Positions 27,543 to 35,199 of a stretch of DNA of 64,000 nt are shown piece after piece. Location: positions 1,116,001 through 1,180,000 of the forward strand of contig NZ_CP179868.1 of NCBI RefSeq assembly GCF_051379705.1, given 5' to 3'. This DNA comes from Ekhidna sp051379705 (GTDB lineage: Bacteria > Bacteroidota > Bacteroidia > Cytophagales > Cyclobacteriaceae). The notes beneath the pieces are model-generated. The model saw only the letters and a list, made by a program, of their open reading frames with translations. It was not told the DNA's origin and ran no database searches. The stretch's first letter is position 1; each line of letters starts with the position of its first letter. Both the position numbers and the translations under genes were made by a program.

Positions 27543-28394
27543 ATGACAAACCCTCCTAGCCTTGACAACCTCAAGAAGTTTTGCTCGCAAGTAAGACGTG
27601 ATATTGTTCGAATGGTACATGCCGTTAACTCCGGTCATCCGGGAGGATCCCTGGGATGCACCGAATATTTTGTAGCTCTTTACCAGCATGTAATGAAGTA
27701 TGATTCTTCTTTTAATATGACTGGCGCTAATGAAGATGTATTCTTCCTTTCGAATGGACATATCTCGCCGGTATTCTACAGCACGCTAGCCCGGTCTGGT
27801 TTCTTCGAGGTATCTGAACTTTCAACTTTTCGAAAAATTGGGTCTAGGCTACAAGGACACCCCGCGACCGAAGAAGGCCTGCCAGGAGTGAGGATCGCTT
27901 CCGGATCACTAGGGCAAGGACTTTCTGTTGCTATCGGAGTTGCTTTGTCAAAAAAGCTAAATGGTGACGAAAGCAAGGTTTACGTACTTATGGGAGATGG
28001 GGAGCAGCAAGAGGGTCAAGTTTGGGAGGCGGCAATGTTTGCTGCTCATAACAGGGTTGACAACCTAATTGCAACCATAGATTATAATAGACAACAAATT
28101 GACGGTCCAATCGCTGAGGTAAATGGACTTGGGGATCTGCGTGCTAAATATGAGTCGTTTGGGTGGTTGGTTTTGGAATGCGATGGAAACAACTTGGAAG
28201 ACCTTATTAAAACATTGCAGCAGGCAAAGGAAAAATCTGGAAATAAGCAACCGGTGATGATCTTAATGACAACAGAGATGGGGCAAGGTGTCGACTTTAT
28301 GGAAGGCACTCATAAGTGGCATGGTGTTGCTCCAAATGATGAGCAACTTGTCGATGCCCTTAGCCAACTTGAAGAGACATTAGGAGATTACTAA
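27543..28394 (+). CDS. Transketolase, N-terminal (TPP-binding) subunit
   Basis: A 283-residue protein corresponding to the thiamine-diphosphate-binding half of transketolase. GHPGG (31-35) and the GDGE motif (151-154) with the matching Asn182 form the TPP/Mg site. The other half is encoded 13 bp downstream as a separate gene, as is usual for this split type. The pair transfers two-carbon units in the non-oxidative pentose phosphate pathway. DXS was rejected because DXS is normally a single chain of over 600 residues. It begins a new plus-strand block after the SusCD region. Confidence 0.92.
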   Translation: MTNPPSLDNLKKFCSQVRRDIVRMVHAVNSGHPGGSLGCTEYFVALYQHVMKYDSSFNMTGANEDVFFLSNGHISPVFYSTLARSGFFEVSELSTFRKIGSRLQGHPATEEGLPGVRIASGSLGQGLSVAIGVALSKKLNGDESKVYVLMGDGEQQEGQVWEAAMFAAHNRVDNLIATIDYNRQQIDGPIAEVNGLGDLRAKYESFGWLVLECDGNNLEDLIKTLQQAKEKSGNKQPVMILMTTEMGQGVDFMEGTHKWHGVAPNDEQLVDALSQLEETLGDY

Positions 28395-28407
28395 CCGCCA
28401 AATCATT

Positions 28408-29364
28408 ATGAAAACAAAAATAACCTTTACAGAAAAGAAAGACACTAGATCTGGATTTGGTGATGGCCTCTTGGAGGCAGCACAAAAAAATCCAAATATC
28501 GTTGGGCTCTGTGCAGACCTAACTGGGTCATTGAAGATGAATGCCTTCCAAAAGGAATTTCCAGAACGCTTTTTTCAAGTAGGCATAGCTGAAGCTAATA
28601 TGATGGGAATAGCCGCGGGATTGGCTACTGGTGGTAAAATACCTTTTACCGGAACATTTGCAAATTTCTCCACCAGCCGCGTGTACGACCAATTGAGACA
28701 GTCTATAGCATACTCTGAAAAGAATGTGAAGGTTTGTGCATCACACGCTGGTCTGACTTTAGGTGAAGATGGTGCAACACACCAGGTGCTCGAAGACATT
28801 GGAATGACTAAGATGCTTCCGAATTTCACTGTAATTAATCCATGTGATTATTATCAAACAAAAGCTGCCACATTAGCAATTGCTGATCATCATGGTCCAG
28901 TATATCTCCGCTTTGGAAGACCAGGATGGCCAATGTTCATGGAAAATCAACCATTTGAGATTGGCAAGGCCATAACCTTGATTGAAGGCACTGACGTTTC
29001 AATCTTTGCAACCGGACACCTAGTCTGGAAAGCGATTGAAGCGGAGGCACTGCTTGCTGAACAAGGTATTTCAGCCGAGGTAATTAATATCCATACTATA
29101 AAGCCACTAGATGAAGAGGCTATTCTTAAATCGATCTCAAAAACTGGTTGCGCTGTGTCAGCAGAGGAACATCAAATCGCCGGTGGTTTGGGAGAAAGTA
29201 TCGCTCAAACGATTGTTAGAAACAATCTTGTGCCTCAAGAATTTGTAGCTGTAAACGATCAATTTGGAGAAAGTGGCAAACCCGAGGATCTTCTAGATAA
29301 GTATGGGCTTGGTGTTAATGATATTGTTGCGAAGGCTAAAAAAGCCATTCAGCGTAAAGGATAA
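28408..29364 (+). CDS. Transketolase, C-terminal (pyrimidine-binding) subunit
   Basis: A 318-residue partner of the preceding gene. It contains the pyrimidine-binding domain with the catalytic Glu62 in GIAEANMMG, and the C-terminal transketolase domain (about 185-310, with ISAEVINIHTIKPLD). The 13-bp gap implies cotranscription and equal expression, and a terminator follows 22 bp later. Confidence 0.92.
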   Translation: MKTKITFTEKKDTRSGFGDGLLEAAQKNPNIVGLCADLTGSLKMNAFQKEFPERFFQVGIAEANMMGIAAGLATGGKIPFTGTFANFSTSRVYDQLRQSIAYSEKNVKVCASHAGLTLGEDGATHQVLEDIGMTKMLPNFTVINPCDYYQTKAATLAIADHHGPVYLRFGRPGWPMFMENQPFEIGKAITLIEGTDVSIFATGHLVWKAIEAEALLAEQGISAEVINIHTIKPLDEEAILKSISKTGCAVSAEEHQIAGGLGESIAQTIVRNNLVPQEFVAVNDQFGESGKPEDLLDKYGLGVNDIVAKAKKAIQRKG

Positions 29365-29388
29365 TAATTTGAACTTATCTTAAAATGA

Positions 29389-29416
29389 AGCCGAGATAAT
29401 TGTCTCGGCTTTTTTT
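29389..29416 (+). terminator. Terminator after the transketolase genes
   Basis: An 8-bp perfect stem (AGCCGAGA / TCTCGGCT), a 6-nt loop and a run of seven T. Confidence 0.9.
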
Positions 29417-29422
29417 GTCTTG

Positions 29423-29430
29423 CATCTTTG
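29423..29430 (+). promoter_or_regulatory. Possible -7 box for the aminotransferase gene
   Basis: CATCTTTG differs from TAnnTTTG at one base and lies 4 bp before the ATG at 29435, directly behind a terminator. If it is used, the transcript would be leaderless. No clear -33 element. Confidence 0.3.
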
Positions 29431-29434
29431 TAAA

Positions 29435-30622
29435 ATGCCTTCACAGAGACAGCTTTTCCTTAATCACCTTGCTCAAACCTCAGACGCCCCACTAATGCTG
29501 GAAATGGTTTCAGCGGAAGGTATTTATATGAAGGATATTGATGGAAAGGAATACATCGATCTTATTTCAGGCATAGGAGTTTCCAACGTTGGTCACAGAC
29601 ATTCCAAAGTCGTTGAAGCCATAAAGGAACAAGTGGATAAACATCTGCATGTGATGGTATATGGCGAATTCGTTCAGAGTCCGCAGGTAAAACTTGCAGA
29701 AGGATTATCCAAAACGTTACCAAAAAATTTAAACTCTGTTTACCTGGTAAACTCCGGCAGTGAAGCTATTGAAGGAGCCATGAAGCTAGCAAAAAGGTAT
29801 ACTGGAAGGTCAAATATCGTCGCTTGTGAAAATGCTTATCATGGATCCTCGCATGGTGCCTTATCACTGACAGGAAGTGAATCATTTAAGCGTAATTATC
29901 GTCCACTGCTACCAGGTATTTCTCATGTACGATTTGGAGAAATTGATGACCTTAATGCCATCACAAATAAAACAGCCGCATTTGTAGTTGAAACAGTTCA
30001 AGGTGAAGCTGGAGTTAGATATGCCTCTAAATCCTACTGGAATGCTGTGAGAAAGAAATGCGATGAAACTGACACATTATTAATCTTAGATGAGATTCAG
30101 TGTGGATTTGGCAGGACTGGAAAATTTTGGGCGTTTGAACACTATGATGTAATTCCTGATGTGGTTGTAAGCGCAAAAGGTATGGGTGGTGGCATGCCAA
30201 TCGGCTGTTTTATTTCAAGTAAGGAATTGATGCATGTTTTCACAGAAAACCCGGTCCTGGGGCACATTTCTACGTTTGGGGGACATCCGGTTTCGGCTGC
30301 TGCATCACTCGCTACTTTGCAGGTCATTCAAAAGGAAGGATTGTTAAATGAAGTCGAGGAAAAAGAAAGGCTTTTTCATGACCTTCTTAAGCATCCTAAA
30401 ATAAGAGATGTACGTAGCAAAGGCTTAATGATGGCTGTTGAATTTGAGTCTTATGATTACCTAAAACCATTGATTGATAAAGCGATTGACTTAGGAGTCG
30501 TTACTGATTGGTTTTTGTTTGATGATAAATCGATGAGGATTGCGCCACCGTTAATTATAACGAAGGATGAAATAAAAAAAGCCTGCAAAATTATTCTGCA
30601 GGCTTTGTATAGTGTTGAGTAA
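29435..30622 (+). CDS. Class III PLP-dependent aminotransferase
   Basis: A 395-residue fold-type I aminotransferase of the acetylornithine/4-aminobutyrate group. It has the phosphate-loop region NSGSEAIEGAMKLA, the aromatic motif YHGSSHG, the LDEIQCGFGRTG motif with Asp219, and Lys248 (SAKGMGGG) as the PLP Schiff-base residue. The amino donor cannot be told. An upstream in-frame TTG at 29420 was rejected because it lies before the putative promoter box, so ATG 29435 is used. The last codons also encode, on the other strand, the terminator of the convergent gene. Confidence 0.9.
   Translation: MPSQRQLFLNHLAQTSDAPLMLEMVSAEGIYMKDIDGKEYIDLISGIGVSNVGHRHSKVVEAIKEQVDKHLHVMVYGEFVQSPQVKLAEGLSKTLPKNLNSVYLVNSGSEAIEGAMKLAKRYTGRSNIVACENAYHGSSHGALSLTGSESFKRNYRPLLPGISHVRFGEIDDLNAITNKTAAFVVETVQGEAGVRYASKSYWNAVRKKCDETDTLLILDEIQCGFGRTGKFWAFEHYDVIPDVVVSAKGMGGGMPIGCFISSKELMHVFTENPVLGHISTFGGHPVSAAASLATLQVIQKEGLLNEVEEKERLFHDLLKHPKIRDVRSKGLMMAVEFESYDYLKPLIDKAIDLGVVTDWFLFDDKSMRIAPPLIITKDEIKKACKIILQALYSVE
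30578..30606 (-). terminator. Terminator of the aspartyl-protease-like gene, inside the aminotransferase CDS
   Basis: A 10-bp stem (AAAGCCTGCA / TGCAGGCTTT) with a 9-nt loop. Read on the minus strand the stem is followed by TTTT and TATTTC. On the plus strand no T-run follows, so it works for the minus-strand gene only. Confidence 0.7.
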
Positions 30623-30625
30623 TCA

Positions 30626-31804
30626 TTAAATCAGGGCACTCAAGTCTAATGTAAAGACCTTCTCTTCCCCCATTTGCCATAGCGTCAACTCTACGTTTTC
30701 ATTTACTTGCTCTAAAATTTTTCTAATCTCAGGTAAAGTATATTCCTCCACGTCTTTCCCATTCACTTTTAAAACTTCAGCATCTTTTAATATTCCGGCG
30801 ACTTTTGCTGGACTGCTGCTGTATATCCTGTGCACTAAAACCTTGCTCATATCTTCACTCATCTGAAGATAAATGCCACTTGCATTTACTTTGAACGCAT
30901 CAATAAAGCTACTATTCTTGACGAAATAAATTTTCTCTCTGGAATAGTCAAAAGTGATATTGAATCTTCTCAGGACCTTGTTTCCAATAATCCCAGCGAC
31001 TTTTTTATTGTTTTGAATTCCGTGCTTAGCCGTGCTAATCCCAATGGGCATTTTTTCAAAATCGAAAGTCCCAAATCCGAAATTCTTTACTCTTCCCTCA
31101 TAATGCTGAGTCTCAGTAGCTCCCAAGCCGGCTACAGGGTATGAGAAATGTTCTCCCGTACGATTAATAATGTCCTCCTTTTTTGCAAATCTGGTATTGA
31201 AATCAAGTGTAGTGCCTGCACCAGTATTGATGAAAAAATCACCTTCCAGCACTTCTCCATCATTTAGGGTTACCTCACCTTCTATGTGAGGAATGTAGTT
31301 ATCCAGTTTAAATTCAAAACTTTCTCCAAAACCATCATGCGTGTAGGAACTCTGTTCATAAAGCTCAAAAGTCTCTCTGTTATAATCCAACCTTACCACA
31401 TAGTGATGCAATAAATCGTAACCAATAATTCCATCGATATTTCTTCCAATACTCATTTCCAGGTGTCTCAAACTTGTAGCATATAATTGAATATCCTTTT
31501 CTAATTGAATGCCATTTAATTCGATGGTATTATGATCAATTAATGCGCCTTTTATCGCGCCTTGCGCACTTGTTTTAGAGGCTGAGTGATTTAAATCAAG
31601 TTTTAAATCTTTGGCAATATCCAAATCAATAACAGGCAAACCATCTCCGGTATCAAAAATAAAATCCAATGGTTCTGATCCGTCAACACTCAATTGAATG
31701 AAAATATGATCCCCAAACATCTCCATTTTCGTAGATGTAAGCGGTGCTTGAGAGTAGCAGATAGAAACTGCTAATAACATGTAGGCAATTAGAATTTTTT
31801 TCAT
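30626..31804 (-). CDS. Exported retropepsin-like aspartyl protease with PDZ domain
   Basis: A 392-residue exported protein: signal peptide to about residue 19, two retropepsin-like lobes and a PDZ domain (about 308-388). Lobe 1 carries the catalytic DTG at 51-53 (FDTGDG) and the IIGYDLL motif. Lobe 2 has INTGAG with Asn193 where the second catalytic Asp is expected, and then a repeated IIGNKVL. Tandem aspartyl protease domains usually need two Asp residues, so activity is uncertain; it may work as a dimer or as a binding protein. It is convergent to the aminotransferase and divergent to punA. Confidence 0.85.
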   Translation of the reverse strand: MKKILIAYMLLAVSICYSQAPLTSTKMEMFGDHIFIQLSVDGSEPLDFIFDTGDGLPVIDLDIAKDLKLDLNHSASKTSAQGAIKGALIDHNTIELNGIQLEKDIQLYATSLRHLEMSIGRNIDGIIGYDLLHHYVVRLDYNRETFELYEQSSYTHDGFGESFEFKLDNYIPHIEGEVTLNDGEVLEGDFFINTGAGTTLDFNTRFAKKEDIINRTGEHFSYPVAGLGATETQHYEGRVKNFGFGTFDFEKMPIGISTAKHGIQNNKKVAGIIGNKVLRRFNITFDYSREKIYFVKNSSFIDAFKVNASGIYLQMSEDMSKVLVHRIYSSSPAKVAGILKDAEVLKVNGKDVEEYTLPEIRKILEQVNENVELTLWQMGEEKVFTLDLSALI

Positions 31805-31885
31805 TGTGATGATAGTCTGTTATAATTTCAAGTCAATTTAGATATTAATTGCAAATAGGTGCTAAAAAAATAAAGGAAGAGAAAT

Positions 31886-32704
31886 ATGCAAATGATCGAA
31901 AAAGTAAGTGAAGCGGTAAATTTTTTAAAAGAAAAAGGATTTGACAATCCAGAGTATGGGATCATCCTTGGCACCGGACTTGGGGCACTTGCAGAGGAGA
32001 TTCAGGTTGAACAAGAATTTGTTTACACCAACATTCCACACTTTCCAATTGCTACGGTAGAATTCCACAAAGGGAAGCTTATTTACGGAACTCTGGAAGG
32101 AAAGAAAATTGTCGCCATGCAAGGGAGATTTCACTATTATGAAGGTCACAGTATGGGACAGGTCGTATTTCCGGTTCGAGTGATGCATCAACTAGGCATA
32201 AAAAATCTTATTATTTCAAATGCTGGCGGATGTATGAACCTAGATTGGAAAAAGGGGGATTTAATGCTAATTGTGGATCATATCAATTTGCAACCTGATA
32301 ATCCATTAAGAGGTCGTGAAGCTGCAGCATTTGGCCAAATTTTCACAGATATGAGTAATCCATATGATGGAGAGATGAATGATAAACTACTTTCTATTGC
32401 TTCAAATAATAACATTAAGCTTAATAAAGGTGTTTACGTATCGGTAGAAGGACCAAGCCTTGAAACCAAAGCTGAATACCGATTCTTGCGAATGATAGGT
32501 GCGGACGTGGTTGGGATGAGTACCGTTCCTGAGGTAATTGCTGCAAATCAAATGAATTTACCAGTCTCAGCAGTATCTGTGCTTACGGATGAATGTGACC
32601 CAGATAACTTAAAACCAGTTGATATTGAAGACATTATTGCTACCGCAAAAGCGGCTGAAAAAGACTTAGTTGTTCTGATTAGGAATTTGATAAAAGAACT
32701 GTAA
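31886..32704 (+). CDS. punA: Purine-nucleoside phosphorylase
   Basis: A 272-residue trimeric-type (PNP/MTAP family) phosphorylase. Phosphate-site motifs are GTGLG near the N-terminus and RFHYYEG, and the purine-site motifs are NAGG, VEGPSLETKAEYR, GMSTVPEV and the DECDPD loop. It cleaves (deoxy)inosine and guanosine to base and ribose-1-phosphate in the cytoplasm. A purine-rich GGAAGAG sequence lies about 7 bp before the ATG, one of the few Shine-Dalgarno-like sites in the window. Confidence 0.92.
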   Translation: MQMIEKVSEAVNFLKEKGFDNPEYGIILGTGLGALAEEIQVEQEFVYTNIPHFPIATVEFHKGKLIYGTLEGKKIVAMQGRFHYYEGHSMGQVVFPVRVMHQLGIKNLIISNAGGCMNLDWKKGDLMLIVDHINLQPDNPLRGREAAAFGQIFTDMSNPYDGEMNDKLLSIASNNNIKLNKGVYVSVEGPSLETKAEYRFLRMIGADVVGMSTVPEVIAANQMNLPVSAVSVLTDECDPDNLKPVDIEDIIATAKAAEKDLVVLIRNLIKEL

Positions 32705-32741
32705 GAAATGGCATCTAGAAAAGCTTAAAATCACCACTGAT

Positions 32742-32975
32742 CTATAAGCTTCTTCTGCTCATATCCATAAGCTTTTCTTCTAATTCAATTACGAAAGGAT
32801 CACCTTCACTTAATGTCTCGGGAAATGGCCAATATTCATTCAAATCTACTTTTTGAGCAATGATTCTGGCTTCCTTTATTTTTTTCATCTCCATCTGAGG
32901 AGATCGGCTTATTGTTGCTTTTTTGCCTATGACAAACATCATCATAGATGCAATCCAAAATAAATTAAAATTCAT
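32742..32975 (-). CDS. Small single-pass membrane protein, unknown
   Basis: A 77-residue protein starting MNFNLFWIASMM with one N-terminal hydrophobic segment (about 3-17) that could be a signal anchor, then a charged tail (about 18-77) with a helical C-terminus (IELEEKLMDM). The frame extends upstream to 33023, but the start at 32975 gives the sensible membrane-protein N-terminus. No family recognised. It converges on punA with a 37-bp gap. Coding status is moderately supported by composition only. Confidence 0.5.
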   Translation of the reverse strand: MNFNLFWIASMMMFVIGKKATISRSPQMEMKKIKEARIIAQKVDLNEYWPFPETLSEGDPFVIELEEKLMDMSRRSL

Positions 32976-33083
32976 GTGGTGATGGGTGAATTGTTTGAGG
33001 CAAGGTACCTTCTCAATGAGCAAAATGAAATACCCAAAAAATGGTATTTATCTTATCACTTGATAATAAATTACTAATAACGC

Positions 33084-33105
33084 TACCCACTTCTGGGTAT
33101 TTTTT
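33084..33105 (+). terminator. Orphan terminator in the intergenic region
   Basis: A 6-bp perfect stem (TACCCA / TGGGTA), loop CTTC and six T. No plus-strand gene lies directly upstream; punA ends 380 bp before with an oppositely oriented gene in between. Confidence 0.6.
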
Positions 33106-33116
33106 AAAACTTTAAT

Positions 33117-33274
33117 CGGTATGACCCATACCGTTTCATAGAAAGTGTTTAATCTCGAATCGTACTTGGTTAAGAAAGAGAGGAAAATCCATAAACATTC
33201 ACTTCAAAGAATCTATCCAAGGATAGTTGGTTGGTCCAGTGCAATCCATAGTTGGTCAGCGCTGGACCTTTTTT
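33117..33274 (+). ncRNA. Candidate small RNA or structured leader
   Basis: This stretch begins with a 7-bp hairpin (CGGTATG ACC CATACCG), has a short hairpin at 33213-33226 and ends in a strong terminator: a 10-bp stem (33233-33242 with 33259-33268, one G-T pair), a 16-nt loop and six T. No protein-coding frame ends before this terminator on the plus strand, so it may stop a non-coding transcript. No clear promoter box was found. It could also be an attenuator for the lipoprotein gene that starts 71 bp further on. Confidence 0.3.
33233..33274 (+). terminator. Strong terminator upstream of the DUF3124 lipoprotein gene
   Basis: GGTCCAGTGC pairs with GCGCTGGACC (one G-T wobble), 16-nt loop, then six T. 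It lies 71 bp upstream of the next plus-strand start codon. Confidence 0.75.
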
Positions 33275-33344
33275 AAAAGAATTCAATTCTCTTACAAGTT
33301 CATCTATTCTCACTTTGTGTTAGGTTTCATTTAAATTCGATCAT

Positions 33345-33881
33345 ATGAATATTAGAATGAAGCTTAGAAAATACTTGTTTAGCTTAATCATTGCGGTGAT
33401 TATGATCTCTTGCACTACATCAGATCCAAATACTGATGCATCAGGAACTGATGAGCTGGCATCATTGGAAGTCGCAGATCCCATCCAGAAATCAGAAACA
33501 GAATTTACTGATGTGATCTATGTTCCTATTTATTCTGACATTTACATTGATTCGAATAATCAAAATAGCCTTTTGGCTGCCACCTTAAGTATTAGAAATA
33601 CCAGTTATACCGATTCACTTTTCATTTCAGCCATTGATTATTTCAACACAGATGGAAGCCTGGTCAGGAGTTACGTGGAAAATCAAATAAGTCTAAGACC
33701 CATGGCAACAATTAATTATGTGATTGAGCGTGAAGATGATACAGGAGGTTCAGGAGCAAATTTTATTGTGAAACTTAGCGCTAAGGCCAAAGATGTAGAG
33801 CCCATTGTTCAGGCTGTTATGATCGGTCAGAATGGAAACAAGGGCTTTGCCTTCACCACAGACGGCTACTCCATAAAATAA
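33345..33881 (+). CDS. DUF3124 domain lipoprotein
   Basis: A 178-residue lipoprotein with lipobox MISC (Cys23). The part from about 55 to 178 fits the DUF3124 family: VIYVPIYSDIY, the LSIRNTS strand, DYFNTDGSLVR, the GGSGANFIV motif near the end and a final GFAFTTDGY. The role of the family is unknown. A near-match promoter box (TCACTTTG at 33310-33317) could give a short leader. It is flanked upstream by an orphan terminator and downstream by a hairpin. Confidence 0.88.
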   Translation: MNIRMKLRKYLFSLIIAVIMISCTTSDPNTDASGTDELASLEVADPIQKSETEFTDVIYVPIYSDIYIDSNNQNSLLAATLSIRNTSYTDSLFISAIDYFNTDGSLVRSYVENQISLRPMATINYVIEREDDTGGSGANFIVKLSAKAKDVEPIVQAVMIGQNGNKGFAFTTDGYSIK

Positions 33882-33884
33882 AAA

Positions 33885-33905
33885 AGCCGCCTGAAATAGG
33901 CGGCT
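33885..33905 (-). terminator. Terminator of the acyl-CoA dehydrogenase gene
   Basis: An 8-bp stem (AGCCGCCT / AGGCGGCT) with loop GAAAT. The T-run (six T) follows on the minus strand only; the plus-strand lipoprotein ends 4 bp before and may be helped by the same hairpin. Confidence 0.8.
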
Positions 33906-33926
33906 AATACCTATCTATAGGTTTGA

Positions 33927-35123
33927 TTACTTAAATGCCGGAATACCGGTAATTTCTGCTCCTAGAATAAGAAGGTGAATATCATGTGTTCCTTCATAGG
34001 TCACCACTGACTCCAGATTCATCATGTGGCGCATCATTGGATACTCACCGGTAATTCCCATACCTCCATGAATCTGTCTAGCCTCTCTTGCAATATTCAA
34101 TGCAACTTCTACGCTATTTCTCTTGGCCATTGATATTTGTGAGGTACTGGCTTTCCCTTCTTCCATCATTTTCCCAAGCTTCCAATTGAGCAGCTGGGCT
34201 TTGGTGATCTCAGTCAGCATTTCGGCTAACTTCTTTTGTATCAGCTGAAATGAACCTATTGGTTTTCCAAACTGAATTCGCTCCAAAGAATACCTTTTCG
34301 CAGAATCATAACAATCCATTGCTGCTCCTATTGCACCCCAGGCAATTCCGTATCGTGCTTTATCTAGACATCCCATCGGAGCTCCTAAACCATTTTTTTC
34401 AGGAAGAAGGTTTTCTTTTGGAACTTTAACGTCGCTAAATACAAGCTCTCCTGTACATGAAGCTCTCAATGACCACTTACCATGAGTTTCCGGAGTAGTG
34501 AATCCTTCCATCCCTCTTTCGACAATCAGTCCATGAATTCTCCCTTCTTCATTTTTTGCCCAGACAACAGCGATATCCGCTTTAGGTGAATTTGAGATCC
34601 ACATTTTGGCTCCATTCAGCAAATAATGGTCACCCATATCTTTGAAGTTCGTTTCCATGCCACTTGGATTAGACCCATGATTAGGTTCTGTCAATCCAAA
34701 GCATCCAAGCATTTCACCTGAAGCAAGCTTAGGAAGATACTTTTTTCGTTGTTCCTCCGAACCGTAGGCATAGATTGGGTACATCACCAAAGATCCTTGA
34801 ACTGACGCTGTTGACCTCATCCCAGAATCTCCGCGCTCTACTTCCTGCATAATAAGTCCATAGGAAATATAGTCAAGACCACCTCCCCCATATTCTGTTG
34901 GAACAGTAGGGCCGAATGCTCCAACCTCACCAAATTTTTTAACTATTTCTTCCGGGAAATGATTCTTCTCTGCCCATCCTTCTATAAAAGGTGTGATTTC
35001 TTTCTTAACAAAATCTCTTACTGAAGACCGGATCAGTTTATGCTCATCAGTTAACAAATCATCCAAGGCATAAAAATCAGGAGATTCAAATTCATCTACA
35101 AAGTTTCGCTTTTCTGCACTCAT
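33927..35123 (-). CDS. gcdH: Acyl-CoA dehydrogenase, glutaryl-CoA dehydrogenase-like
   Basis: A 398-residue FAD-dependent acyl-CoA dehydrogenase. CFGLTEPNHGSNP is the flavin-binding signature, QIHGGMGITGEYP lies near the C-terminus, and the catalytic Glu sits in VTYEGTHDIHLLI. This YEGTHDIH form and the RSTASVQGSLVMYPI segment are typical of glutaryl-CoA dehydrogenases, which turn glutaryl-CoA into crotonyl-CoA in lysine and tryptophan breakdown. It is divergent to tryptophan 2,3-dioxygenase, the first enzyme of tryptophan breakdown, which supports this reading, although the intermediate steps are not in the window. Confidence 0.88.
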   Translation of the reverse strand: MSAEKRNFVDEFESPDFYALDDLLTDEHKLIRSSVRDFVKKEITPFIEGWAEKNHFPEEIVKKFGEVGAFGPTVPTEYGGGGLDYISYGLIMQEVERGDSGMRSTASVQGSLVMYPIYAYGSEEQRKKYLPKLASGEMLGCFGLTEPNHGSNPSGMETNFKDMGDHYLLNGAKMWISNSPKADIAVVWAKNEEGRIHGLIVERGMEGFTTPETHGKWSLRASCTGELVFSDVKVPKENLLPEKNGLGAPMGCLDKARYGIAWGAIGAAMDCYDSAKRYSLERIQFGKPIGSFQLIQKKLAEMLTEITKAQLLNWKLGKMMEEGKASTSQISMAKRNSVEVALNIAREARQIHGGMGITGEYPMMRHMMNLESVVTYEGTHDIHLLILGAEITGIPAFK

Positions 35124-35153
35124 CAGCGGGGAGGTTTTTTATATCTGTTGTTA

Positions 35154-35171
35154 AAATTTTGGCCAAATTTA
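35154..35171. promoter_or_regulatory. Overlapping divergent -7 boxes (gcdH / tryptophan dioxygenase)
   Basis: On the minus strand TAAATTTG (35171-35164) matches TAnnTTTG exactly, with TTG about 18 bp upstream (35092-35190 region, read as CAA near 35190). On the plus strand AAATTTTG (35154-35161) misses one base. Both transcripts would arise within about 20 bp of each other in a 76-bp spacer. Confidence 0.4.
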
Positions 35172-35199
35172 CAACCATAAAATACAACTCAACACTACG

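Larger units (their letters stand above)
32976..33344. other. Hairpin-rich intergenic region, 369 bp without a gene
   Basis: No coding frame of sense lies here. By eye it holds seven inverted repeats: 33002-33011 (AAGGTACCTT), 33028-33049 (AAATACC / GGTATTT), 33053-33066 (TTATCA / TGATAA), 33084-33099 (TACCCA / TGGGTA), 33117-33133 (CGGTATG / CATACCG), 33213-33226 (CTATCC / GGATAG) and 33233-33268. Two of them (33084 and 33233) are followed by six T. Four include a GGTAT/ATACC-like core. The 9-mer ATAGTTGGT occurs at 33223 and 33248. Confidence 0.7.

Noticed and set aside
27543..29364. 1-deoxyxylulose-5-phosphate synthase (DXS) as the identity of the split gene pair.
   Set aside because: DXS is a single chain, and the two-gene split with these motifs is the typical split transketolase.
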